64,000 nt of DNA from Candidatus Nitrosotenuis aquarius (GTDB taxonomy: Archaea; Thermoproteota; Nitrososphaeria; Nitrososphaerales; Nitrosopumilaceae). The notes below the pieces were generated by a model. It did no database searches and was not told the DNA's origin. It worked only from the letters and a program-made list of their open reading frames with translations. Location: positions 522,328 through 586,327 of the forward strand of contig NZ_CP024808.1 in the NCBI RefSeq assembly GCF_002787055.1, read 5' to 3'. Made by a program: the position numbers and the translations under genes. Positions 43,104 through 50,846 of this stretch are shown here, piece by piece; position 1 is the stretch's first letter, and each line of letters starts with the position of its first letter.

Positions 43104-43910
43104 CTAGCGCTTTCTCTTTGCTAGCCAAGAAACCACGATTTGCTGGGCTAGCTTTTCTGGGTCTTCTTCCCTATACATGGAGATTCGTTCCAGCCTTTTT
43201 GCATACGTCTTGGGTAGTGTGACAGGCACAGTCTGTCTGACGGCAAGTAATCGTGCCTGTCGTAGTAAAGCAGTATGGTTTGCTCGTGGGTGCCTAGATA
43301 GTGCCCTGAGGTATGCTTTCTGCATTTTGGCATCAAGTCGGGATATTCGATGAGCTATTTTGACGGATTTTTTGACATTTGGGACTAGCTGGTGTAATTG
43401 TATGGCAGTACCGCTGGTAATTGTTCCCGGAACTAGGCTCTTGAGCTGTCCTGGCAGTGCTGCAAAGCCGACGTATTTTTTGAATGTTTTTCGTGAAATG
43501 CCTAGTGAGCTTGCTCCCTTTGAGACGCCCATCTTTTCTGCCAAAAAGCTGCACGAGTGAGCCATGTCTTTAGGATTCATGCTTTTTCTGTGCAAATTCT
43601 CAATGACGGATGCAGCCTTTGCGTTTTCTAGATCATAGCCCTTGGTTAAAACCAAGACTGGAATCTTTTTTGCTCTCAGTCGTTTGAGGGCAGCCAGTCG
43701 TCTTTGGCCAGACATTAGTAAGAATTGTCCACGTCCGTCCTTTTGGACCATTGGTGGATTTTGCAGTCCCTCGTTTTTGATCGATTTTGCTAGCTCTGCA
43801 ATTCCTTCCCTGTCAAGGGATCTTGCTTGTGCTTCGTCCCAGACGCGGATCTTTTTAATTGGAATAATTTTTACTCGGTAGTGGATTTTTTGGCGGTATC
43901 TTGCTGACAT
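43104..43910 (-). CDS. ParB-like nuclease-fold DNA-binding protein
   Basis: A 268-residue ParB/sulfiredoxin-family protein. The N-terminal ParB box has SGQRRLAALKRL (the GxRR nucleotide-binding motif) and ENLHRKSMNPKD; next is a helix-turn-helix ASSLGISRKTFKKYV and an Arg/Lys-rich C terminus (RHPRANHTALLRQAR). These proteins load on DNA using CTP and act in segregation or gene control. It ends the chromosomal part before the integrated element. No ParA gene is in the window, so it may be a chromosomal orphan. Confidence 0.8.
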   Translation of the reverse strand: MSARYRQKIHYRVKIIPIKKIRVWDEAQARSLDREGIAELAKSIKNEGLQNPPMVQKDGRGQFLLMSGQRRLAALKRLRAKKIPVLVLTKGYDLENAKAASVIENLHRKSMNPKDMAHSCSFLAEKMGVSKGASSLGISRKTFKKYVGFAALPGQLKSLVPGTITSGTAIQLHQLVPNVKKSVKIAHRISRLDAKMQKAYLRALSRHPRANHTALLRQARLLAVRQTVPVTLPKTYAKRLERISMYREEDPEKLAQQIVVSWLAKRKR

Positions 43911-44008
43911 CAGTCGGAGTTATGATGGAAAAGGAGCTAGTAAATGGGTGGGTTAAATTGAATTTGCCTTTGTGTGTGAATTTTTCCTCTGAATTTTTGT
44001 GAAATTGA

Positions 44009-44028
44009 AAAGCGCCGGGTAAGGGATT
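44009..44028. repeat. Attachment site, far end (20-bp repeat)
   Basis: AAAGCGCCGGGTAAGGGATT, identical to the tRNA-end copy at 57238-57257. Identity stops at once on both sides (the base before is A here and G there; AC follows here, CG there), as expected for a recombination core. The flank to the left is chromosomal and the flank to the right belongs to the element. Confidence 0.85.
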
Positions 44029-44200
44029 ACCTAAAATCGGTTGATACCCCACATAAAAAGACCAGTTTATCCTTCAACCTGCACAATAGAACCCAAATCC
44101 ATCAGATGGCTCATAAAGCAAAAAGGGACATTGTTATTTTGGACTGAGAAAGGTTGAGTGTATTGAAGTGTAGCGAATTGGTTAAACTATTCTAGTAATT

Positions 44201-45337
44201 TCAAAGCGGATGTTTTTGTGGCTCCAATATTCGTTGTATGTCATGAATTATCCCCTTTACAGATCCAGTTTCCAGTTTTTTTTGTAAAAATGTGATATTC
44301 CAATTGGTATCATCTTTACCTCCAGTTCCAGTCAATCTTGCGTATGGGGAATTTTTCCACACTTGTTGTTCTTCCTTAGTTGGTTTATGACTCAAAATAC
44401 GGGTTCTAAAATCATACTGCGAACTAGGAGATATTGCAGCAAAGATTCCTCCTCGATCTACAAACTCCTTAAATTTTTCATTAATGTGCTCATCTCTGAA
44501 GGAAAAACCAATTACCACACACATATCTATGGATTTCATTAATTCATCAAACTTATTTAGAATCGAATTGTATGGCTCTTTCCCATTTGCTTCTTCTTTT
44601 GGAGATAATGTTGGATATATCAGAAAATCTTCTTCATAATTCGGATCTTCGGGTTTTCTTTCATAGGTAGTTCTTTCAATTCCATAATTCTTGTGTTTTT
44701 TCCAATTTAGTGAACCGTGAATCTTGTATAAGTATACTTTAGTCTTGTTTGTTATTGCATCAGCATAGGAGTAATCACCACCATTCCAACGGAATCTTCC
44801 GCTATCTTCATGTAGTTTGAATCCGTCAACACAAAAGTAATTGTTATCGTCTCTGCTACAAAATTCTTCTACCGCCCTATCGTAGTTTGTGGTGAAAACA
44901 ATAATCTTCTCTGATTTTGTTTTAAGAAGTTCTAAAATTGGATGTAGTATTTGGTATGCAGCATTATCGGATTGATCCTTATCCCAGGAGTAGTTCTCAA
45001 ATACTTCTTTTTCTAAAGTTAATTTGATATCTCCGAGATCACCTACTAAGTCATTATATCCTTGATTTCCACGATCAAGTCCTATTATCAATCGGCCTTT
45101 CTCTCCAAGCCATTGTAGGAATTGACCCCCTAGTTGTTTTTGGAATATAGTTAGATCCTTCATTGTTTGGAGAATATGCTCCACATCTTCAAAAATATCG
45201 CATGCAAGTAATGTTTGTAAATAACTTCGGCCTGGTTGATTTCCAAATTTATCAATTAAATTGTTCCGCAATTGAGACGTTGTTGGTTTTCCATATGGCA
45301 CCGATGCTCCAGCTCCAAGAAACAGCGCTATTTTCAA
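44201..45337 (-). CDS. SIR2-domain protein, putative NAD+-hydrolysing defence effector
   Basis: A 378-residue protein with the SIR2_2-like fold. Motifs: LFLGAGAS at the N terminus (G8-S12), FTTNYDRA with N151, YKIHGSLNW with the catalytic-type H207 and VVIGFSFRDEHIN. The four zinc Cys of true sirtuins are absent, as in prokaryotic defence SIR2 proteins that deplete NAD+. A C-terminal part of about 75 residues has no recognised SLOG or APAZ domain. It is divergent from the TIR gene with a 148-base gap, which suggests coordinated control. Function is inferred from family knowledge. Confidence 0.8.
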   Translation of the reverse strand: MKIALFLGAGASVPYGKPTTSQLRNNLIDKFGNQPGRSYLQTLLACDIFEDVEHILQTMKDLTIFQKQLGGQFLQWLGEKGRLIIGLDRGNQGYNDLVGDLGDIKLTLEKEVFENYSWDKDQSDNAAYQILHPILELLKTKSEKIIVFTTNYDRAVEEFCSRDDNNYFCVDGFKLHEDSGRFRWNGGDYSYADAITNKTKVYLYKIHGSLNWKKHKNYGIERTTYERKPEDPNYEEDFLIYPTLSPKEEANGKEPYNSILNKFDELMKSIDMCVVIGFSFRDEHINEKFKEFVDRGGIFAAISPSSQYDFRTRILSHKPTKEEQQVWKNSPYARLTGTGGKDDTNWNITFLQKKLETGSVKGIIHDIQRILEPQKHPL

Positions 45338-45485
45338 CTTTGATCATAAATAATGGCTTTGATATAACTATGATCTGGGTAATTATGCGATTACCTAAGC
45401 ATATTCTCGAATTTAACGGTCATACTGTAATCAACTGAGACCATCTTAAAATAAAATTTAAAATAGAATGTAGAATCATGCATGC

Positions 45486-46067
45486 ATGGTTTCTGTTTTT
45501 GTTTCCCACAGTAAACATGATATAGAATTACGCAAATTCTTTGCAGAGATCTTCAGTGGAATTGGGTTAAGAGCTCACTTCATGGAATTTGCTGAACTTG
45601 GAGGAAAATACGCCGGAAATGAGATCTCATGGATGATAAGGGCTGGTTTTTTCAGCGGACATGATACAACAGCAGTTTTTGTTCTGCTTGGAAAGAGTTT
45701 GGCAAATCCTCCAACAAACACACCTGAATTTACTCACAACTGGATAAGCTTTGAAGTAGGCGCTGCAGCAGGTTGTAGAAAACCGGTTTGGGTATTTGAA
45801 GAATTCGACAAAAACATACAATTTCCAATTCCGTTTGTTACTGATTATGTGAAGTATGATTTGGATAATGTAGATCATCTAAAAATTCTAAGACAGATCT
45901 TCAAGGAAAAAATTCAATATCCAAGCGGACAACAGACCATAAAACCAAAACAAAACGTAAAATGCCCTTGGGAAAACTGTAACGCAGAATATCGATTTTG
46001 GTCTGATGCGGATGCAATAAACTGTCCCGTTTGCAGAAGAGGGATAACTTTTAACAAAACTCAATGA
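45486..46067 (+). CDS. TIR-domain protein with C-terminal zinc ribbon
   Basis: A 193-residue protein. The TIR fold starts VSVFVSHSKHDIELRKFFAEIF, with WISFEVGAA at about 86-93, where W86-xxx-E90 matches the catalytic Trp/Glu of TIR NADases. A zinc ribbon follows with C160-x4-C165 and C180-x2-C183. TIR proteins in Thoeris make a cyclic-ADP-ribose-type signal that activates a SIR2 effector; here a SIR2 gene is divergent, so a comparable circuit is possible. The zinc ribbon tail is unusual. ATG start is clear. Confidence 0.75.
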   Translation: MVSVFVSHSKHDIELRKFFAEIFSGIGLRAHFMEFAELGGKYAGNEISWMIRAGFFSGHDTTAVFVLLGKSLANPPTNTPEFTHNWISFEVGAAAGCRKPVWVFEEFDKNIQFPIPFVTDYVKYDLDNVDHLKILRQIFKEKIQYPSGQQTIKPKQNVKCPWENCNAEYRFWSDADAINCPVCRRGITFNKTQ

Positions 46068-46237
46068 ATTAAATTTCTTAATTCTCCAGTTATTTTCACA
46101 AGATTATCCCACGACGAACATATAGATTACAAAAAACTCACGGTCCATATCCCATACGAATGTTGACTATGAATTCTGTAATGACTCAACATATAATCGA
46201 GTAAGGAATAATGAAAAAATCAGCCTAAGTTTTTTGG

Positions 46238-46960
46238 TTAAAACGAATAATTAAATTTCGTAAAGCTATTTTCGTTATAAGGCCTCTTTTGGTCTTCATA
46301 ATCCAAAATATAGATGACGTCGTAAACAGTGGCAATAATGTTTTTCCTGTCTTTTTTAGATTTGATCGATATGCGTTTGTTTTTATGCACTAGTTCGTTT
46401 CTCAATCTGAATAATTGCTCAAACAAATCCCAACTCTTGTATAATGGGGATGCACGGTACGGATGATCTGATTCATTACCAAGTATGCTTCGTAATTCTT
46501 GGCTACGATGTCTCAATAATTGGAAGAAGTCTTTTCCCAACAATGTGGAAAATACATGATAAATTTCCTTCAGATTCGCAAACGAGTAATTCGATAAAAT
46601 TTGTATGCCTAGATCCTTTCTTGTATCTCTGTTTTCTAGCAACGATTCAGCCCTCTCTGGATATTCTTTGATAAGTAAATCGCAATGATATCTTAGCTGT
46701 ATTTCCAGATAAGTTACAACCTTAATCACGAGATATTCAAACAAGATGTCTGACAGAATAGATTTCTCATACTGCGGAGATAATCCATCAATCCGTCCTT
46801 CTAAAATCGGCTTGACCTCGCTGCGATAAAAATCACTGATTCTACCAGCGGGTTTTGCTTGATTAAGATCTTCTTTTAGCGATTCATAATAATGACGTGG
46901 AAATATCGGCTTTTTGGTACTTTTGTAATCATCTACTAGACTTTTCTTCTCCGAAGTCAA
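46238..46960 (-). CDS. HEPN-like protein with R-x4-H motif
   Basis: A 240-residue all-helical protein. The key feature is RLRNELVHKN, giving R187-x4-H192, the active-site pattern of HEPN ribonucleases, in a helical bundle with SDILFEYLVIKVVTYLEIQLRYH and FRLRNE. HEPN proteins often act as toxins or abortive-infection RNases. It lies beside the TIR gene on the opposite strand. There is no adjacent MNT nucleotidyltransferase, so it is not a typical HEPN-MNT pair. Confidence in the fold is moderate. Confidence 0.55.
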   Translation of the reverse strand: MTSEKKSLVDDYKSTKKPIFPRHYYESLKEDLNQAKPAGRISDFYRSEVKPILEGRIDGLSPQYEKSILSDILFEYLVIKVVTYLEIQLRYHCDLLIKEYPERAESLLENRDTRKDLGIQILSNYSFANLKEIYHVFSTLLGKDFFQLLRHRSQELRSILGNESDHPYRASPLYKSWDLFEQLFRLRNELVHKNKRISIKSKKDRKNIIATVYDVIYILDYEDQKRPYNENSFTKFNYSF

Positions 46961-47031
46961 TTGGTTGGATTATACTTACACTGATTAAAAATCCTCCACT
47001 AATAGATAAGAAAATGCCTATTCAGATTGAT

Positions 47032-47514
47032 TCATTCCAAATCCATATCAAATAGGCGGTAGAATTGTTTTGCATTATCATCAGAAACATTACCATCCTC
47101 ATCAGAAGATATCACCAACCATTCATTGACCATTCTAAATGATAATGGGAATCCATCTTCCAACATATTATCAGCTTCAAGTGTCATCACGTATCTGACC
47201 ACATCATGAGACATTGTTTTGTCAATACTAGATTTAGAGGATTTTCGGATCCACAATTCATAGCCCAAAGATAGATCATCATAGATGTTATTTGCGAGAG
47301 ATCTAAGATCCGTATCTTCAAAATCATTTCCGAATCCATCATAGATTGTTTTTTCAGCATCTTTTTGTCTTAATTTTACGTCAAATTTTAGGATGTTATT
47401 GTCTTCAAACTCTTCAAGCTCCGTCATATTCATCATTGGAGAATACTTGGCAATAATTTCCTTAGTTTTGTCATCCAATTTTATCACTAAATAGTTACTT
47501 GGATATTCAACCAA
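47032..47514 (-). CDS. Acidic protein of unknown function in the element
   Basis: A 160-residue acidic protein without Cys or signal peptide. A helix-rich segment (LEEFEDNNILKFDVKLRQKDAE) and a strand-rich end (LSFRMVNEWLVISSDEDG) are visible. No family is recognised. It is divergent from the following gene with only 38 bases between the starts, so both may share a regulatory site. Confidence 0.5.
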   Translation of the reverse strand: MVEYPSNYLVIKLDDKTKEIIAKYSPMMNMTELEEFEDNNILKFDVKLRQKDAEKTIYDGFGNDFEDTDLRSLANNIYDDLSLGYELWIRKSSKSSIDKTMSHDVVRYVMTLEADNMLEDGFPLSFRMVNEWLVISSDEDGNVSDDNAKQFYRLFDMDLE

Positions 47515-47552
47515 TAATAAATTCTTAATTCATAGTAGGATATTCTTAGGAT

Positions 47553-48014
47553 ATGGGAAAACAATGCTTTGTATGCCATAAAGAATTAGGTGCATTAACT
47601 ATCAAATTCCCATACAAAGACTTCCTAGCACGTAGAATACCAATACCGGAAGGGATGAGTCAAGATGATGTTACTTGTAAAACATGCATTGATGAGGCTA
47701 ACAACTCCAATAAAGAGGCTACAAAAGAAGCTAAAGAGTCATTCAGAGATGTAACACAGGAACTGCTTAAACGAACCCCAGAATACAAGAAGTTGTGGAA
47801 CAAAGACGGAATTATTCAATTCAAAAATGAACGAATTGCCATACTGCAACGTAGATTTGGTGCGCAGGTAGAATTCATTATTGCTTATGATGATCTGACT
47901 GCAGAAGGTTATGAGTTAAAAGCAATTGATGAGGGAAAAACAGCTGACGGCCAAGGGATCAGTGGTGGAATGAATTCGTATTATTATTTTCAGAAAAATG
48001 AATATTTGAAGTGA
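47553..48014 (+). CDS. Zinc-ribbon protein of unknown function in the element
   Basis: A 153-residue protein. The N-terminal zinc site is C5-x2-C8 and C42-x2-C45 (QCFVCHK and TCKTCIDE), bracketing a helical loop. The C-terminal part has FGAQVEFIIAYDDLTAEGYELKAIDEG, which resembles a small beta-alpha-beta domain. It ends four bases before the convergent gene. It may be a viral regulator or nuclease inhibitor, but there is no proof. Confidence 0.5.
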   Translation: MGKQCFVCHKELGALTIKFPYKDFLARRIPIPEGMSQDDVTCKTCIDEANNSNKEATKEAKESFRDVTQELLKRTPEYKKLWNKDGIIQFKNERIAILQRRFGAQVEFIIAYDDLTAEGYELKAIDEGKTADGQGISGGMNSYYYFQKNEYLK

Positions 48015-48017
48015 TAA

Positions 48018-48530
48018 TCAGAGAGGGCCAGATTTTATGATGCCCACTTGGAATGCTGGATTTGTATCATAACATTCTTTGCATACTTGGAAAATTGGTG
48101 TACCATTTTTCCCATGATCGTATGTTATTTCAAACGCAGGTTTGTGGCTCATACTACAATAGTATATGCGTGATGCATGTGTGTCATTCTTCAGTATTGG
48201 TCGTCGAGGCGTACAAAACTCACCAAAGAATTTTATCGAATGTATGTCCATGTGCAAATATAGATTCTCAATCGCCGATTCATCCATTATTTTCATGGCC
48301 ATATCGTTGATGAAACCACCATAATTTTGCAACATGTTCTCAAAGCTGTCACTGATCTTCCTTACTGACATATTATCACTGCAAGTGATTTTGACTATCA
48401 GAACACATCCATTTTCATTCTTGTTTTGAAGTTCCAGTTCTTCTTTCTGTATTGCTTTTTCGATGGCAAGACTAATTCGTTGTTCTTTGTTCAGATTCTT
48501 CACCTCCATGAGTGGGAACCCGATCAGCAT
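48018..48530 (-). CDS. Cys-containing protein of unknown function in the element
   Basis: A 170-residue soluble protein. Its N-terminal half is an alpha-helical/beta mix (RISLAIEKAIQKEELEL and GCVLIVKITCSDNMSVRKISDSF). The C terminus has YYCSMSHKPAFEITYDHG and VCKEC, suggesting a small zinc knuckle. It is divergent from the AbrB-like gene, with three regularly spaced palindromic sites in between, so they are probably controlled together. Confidence 0.5.
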   Translation of the reverse strand: MLIGFPLMEVKNLNKEQRISLAIEKAIQKEELELQNKNENGCVLIVKITCSDNMSVRKISDSFENMLQNYGGFINDMAMKIMDESAIENLYLHMDIHSIKFFGEFCTPRRPILKNDTHASRIYYCSMSHKPAFEITYDHGKNGTPIFQVCKECYDTNPAFQVGIIKSGPL

Positions 48531-48570
48531 TTCTTGGTCGATTTGTGAAATTCATTTTTTGCACAGTAAA

Positions 48571-48630
48571 GTATGTACATACTTCTATATCAATATATGT
48601 ACATACATTTTAATACACGTAGGTACATAT
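48571..48630. promoter_or_regulatory. Three palindromic GTAC-centred operator-like sites at 24-bp spacing
   Basis: GTATGTACATAC at 48571-48582, TATGTACATA at 48596-48605 and GGTACATA at 48622-48629. Their GTAC centres fall at 48576.5, 48600.5 and 48624.5, so the spacing is 24 bases in both intervals. They lie in the 119-base gap between the AbrB-like gene and its divergent partner. The third site is imperfect and nearest the AbrB-like start. This looks like an autoregulated operator. Confidence 0.65.
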
Positions 48631-48649
48631 AGTTATCAACGACCAAGAA

Positions 48650-48826
48650 ATGCAAAGTATGAAGCTAAAGAAGCATCTGAACCGCAAGGACCGAAACACG
48701 GGCCATGAATTCTACCGTTATGACATCACAATCAATCCAGAAATAATCCGAGAATTGGGCTGGAAAGATGGTGACGAATTAGATGCAGAAGTTAAAGGGA
48801 AAGAACTTCGAATAAAGAAAAAATAA
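48650..48826 (+). CDS. AbrB/SpoVT-like DNA-binding protein
   Basis: A 58-residue protein: YDITINPEIIRELGWKDGDELDAE is the AbrB/MazE swapped-hairpin pattern (strand, helix, GDE turn), followed by the KGKELRIKK strand. It starts MQSMKLKKHL with a basic N terminus. Such proteins regulate viral or toxin genes. The three palindromes begin 80 bases upstream, and autoregulation is likely. It is too short for routine gene calling. Confidence 0.75.
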   Translation: MQSMKLKKHLNRKDRNTGHEFYRYDITINPEIIRELGWKDGDELDAEVKGKELRIKKK

Positions 48827-48886
48827 CTTTTGCTGAAATTTGATTAATCTGGACTTTTAATTAGCACGTTGTTCAAGAAAGATAAA

Positions 48887-48948
48887 ACTTCGGGGACCGT
48901 TGACTCGTACGAGTGTTCAACCAACGGCCTCATGAGATTTCCCGAAGT
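48887..48948. other. 62-base nested inverted-repeat element, possible structured RNA or origin
   Basis: Outer arms ACTTCGGG (48887-48894) and CCCGAAGT (48941-48948) are perfectly complementary over 8 bp. Inner arms CCGTTG (48897-48902) and CAACGG (48922-48927) are perfectly complementary over 6 bp. Between lie ACTCGTACGAGT (48903-48914), a 12-base palindrome, and CTCATGAG (48929-48936), an 8-base palindrome. This makes a branched stem structure in the non-coding gap between the AbrB-like gene and the Mrr gene. It could be an RNA, a terminator or a replication-related cruciform. Confidence 0.6.
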
Positions 48949-49047
48949 CATTATTCATTTAACACAGTGTGTATTATTTCCCCATAGTAAAGACGTTCTA
49001 TTCAGTTGGTTAGCTAAAAATTGACAACAGTGATGATGCCAAATTAT

Positions 49048-50775
49048 CTAAACTCTGTTATAATGTCCAGGTTTGGATTCGTAAATTGAAGCATCACTTA
49101 AGAATCTTCGAATAGAGTTCTTTGCTTCATCTTCCTTGAATCTACCCGTTTTGATCAATTCGGCAACAAAGAGTTTTTCTTCAACGGGTGTTTTCCTATC
49201 GCCCTCTAAACCGCGCAGAATATCAAAAAACAACTGAGGCATAATACGTCGACGTTTGTCTTCTTCCTCAAGTTTCTTCTTAATTTCAGTTGTAGTGGTA
49301 TTACAATGATCATGTACAGACTCATAGATCTGTCTAACTGACATCATTTGCCAAATCATGTCATTCGCAGAATTTTCAGTGAATTTTCGAGTTTTTATTA
49401 GATGTTTAACTAATGTTCTGTGTTCTATGGGTTTTCTTTCAGGACCTTCTAACTCTCTAATCTTTTTCATGAACAATTCATCATTCAATAGAGGAAGTCC
49501 ATTCTCATCAGTTTCTTCCTGATGTATCGAGTCGGTTTTGACGTTATCTTTCGCCACAGGATAACGTTTCAACAACTCTTCCAGCTTTGTTCTGTCGATT
49601 AACTCGATGTTATTGGATTTTGCCAGGTTTATTGCAGAATCATGAAAGAAATTATTCGTAACAACTATGCCGCCATCCGCATCATAGTGTTTTATTGCAG
49701 TTCCTATCTCTTGGACAGCTTTGTTGGATATTTTATTCTGTGATTTTTTACTTTGGACTACCTGTTTCCGTCCTAATTTTTCTATTATTAGATCAGCACC
49801 TTGATCTCCTGAACCTTTTGTTACCATCGCATCATATCCCATTTTTTTGAAAAGAGTTTCTAGAAAAACCTCAAAATCACGGCCATTCATTCTATCACAA
49901 TCATTCATAGTGACAGATTCGGCCGTTACAGATAAGGTATTTTTGAAATTTTCTAATTCTAATTGTTCTTTAACTTCAGCAACACGGTTCTCTAGATCTG
50001 TTGTAGAATGTTGTTTTTCAGTAGCAAGTCTGTCTAATTCTGACAAATGGTTTTCGTAGCTATCACCGTAAATGTTAAGAAAATTATGTATGATATCTTC
50101 AAGGTTTGCTGGATCATTAGAATACATTCGCTCGACAAATTTCTCATATCCGATCTCCTGTTTCAAATGTCTGAGAATGTTCAATATTGGAATAGCATTT
50201 GCATCCACATTTTTTGTTTTGAGGATTTTTGCTAATTTTATGTATTCATCTCCAATTGGTGACGGGCCATATTTTATTACAAAGTTTTTTAGAAGAGTTA
50301 TTACATCATTATCAAATTTTGAAACAATATTTTTGATTTCTTGTTGTTCTGCTTCTTTGGTTTTCTTCAACGCTAACGATTTTTGCTCAGCAGTTTGTTG
50401 CTGCTCTTTTTGATGATTTAGATAATTAAGTTGTTTTTCATTTAATTGTCCTATCTCAATGAATAATTTCTCATCATTATCGAATGGAATGTTATAACTA
50501 TGAATTGGATCTAGTAGTCTCGAATCAAATAGAATTTTACCTTGCTTGATTCGTTCTTCAAGAGAATCGGCAGTCATTTTTGTTCTTAATTTCTCCATCA
50601 TGGACTTTAATGACAATGTTATGTTAGAAATATCACCATTTTCAATCATGGTAAGTCCATCATATACGCCAAGAAGATATTCTCTGTCCTCAGAAGTTAG
50701 AAAAGTCACATCACGTTGGGTTTGCCATTTGTTCAGAATATCTTTCAGTTTTGGGTATTGTTCAAGAATGTCCAT
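49048..50775 (-). CDS. Mrr-type restriction endonuclease-like protein with coiled coil
   Basis: A 575-residue protein. The N-terminal 290 residues are helical and coiled coil (LEERIKQGKILFDS, NHQKEQQQTAEQKSLALKK). The Mrr catalytic domain lies at about 290-410: F301-E302, D328 in GDQGADLIIEK, then VVQSKK with Q341-K343, in place of the usual D..(E/Q)xK. The C-terminal 150 residues are two winged-helix repeats ending IYESVHDHC and IYESKPGHY. Such domains recognise modified or foreign DNA. No methyltransferase is nearby, so a type IV role is plausible. Confidence 0.7.
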   Translation of the reverse strand: MDILEQYPKLKDILNKWQTQRDVTFLTSEDREYLLGVYDGLTMIENGDISNITLSLKSMMEKLRTKMTADSLEERIKQGKILFDSRLLDPIHSYNIPFDNDEKLFIEIGQLNEKQLNYLNHQKEQQQTAEQKSLALKKTKEAEQQEIKNIVSKFDNDVITLLKNFVIKYGPSPIGDEYIKLAKILKTKNVDANAIPILNILRHLKQEIGYEKFVERMYSNDPANLEDIIHNFLNIYGDSYENHLSELDRLATEKQHSTTDLENRVAEVKEQLELENFKNTLSVTAESVTMNDCDRMNGRDFEVFLETLFKKMGYDAMVTKGSGDQGADLIIEKLGRKQVVQSKKSQNKISNKAVQEIGTAIKHYDADGGIVVTNNFFHDSAINLAKSNNIELIDRTKLEELLKRYPVAKDNVKTDSIHQEETDENGLPLLNDELFMKKIRELEGPERKPIEHRTLVKHLIKTRKFTENSANDMIWQMMSVRQIYESVHDHCNTTTTEIKKKLEEEDKRRRIMPQLFFDILRGLEGDRKTPVEEKLFVAELIKTGRFKEDEAKNSIRRFLSDASIYESKPGHYNRV

Positions 50776-50846
50776 CTGTGCACCTTTTGGATGATTCTAT
50801 CTACTAGAACTAGTCAGTAAATAAGTTGATTTCTAATCAGAACAAT

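Noticed and set aside
44106-44147. Short plus-strand frame MAHKAKRDIVILD next to the far att site
   Set aside because: Thirteen codons only; might be a remnant of a gene cut by integration, but nothing supports translation.
44201-45337. Calling the SIR2/TIR pair a standard Thoeris system
   Set aside because: No SLOG domain is recognisable in the SIR2 protein and the genes are divergent; the name would claim more than the sequence shows.
48463-48708. Plus-strand frame across the operator palindromes
   Set aside because: It runs through the palindromes and two real genes and gives an implausible Tyr/Ile-rich peptide; the AbrB-like frame is better.
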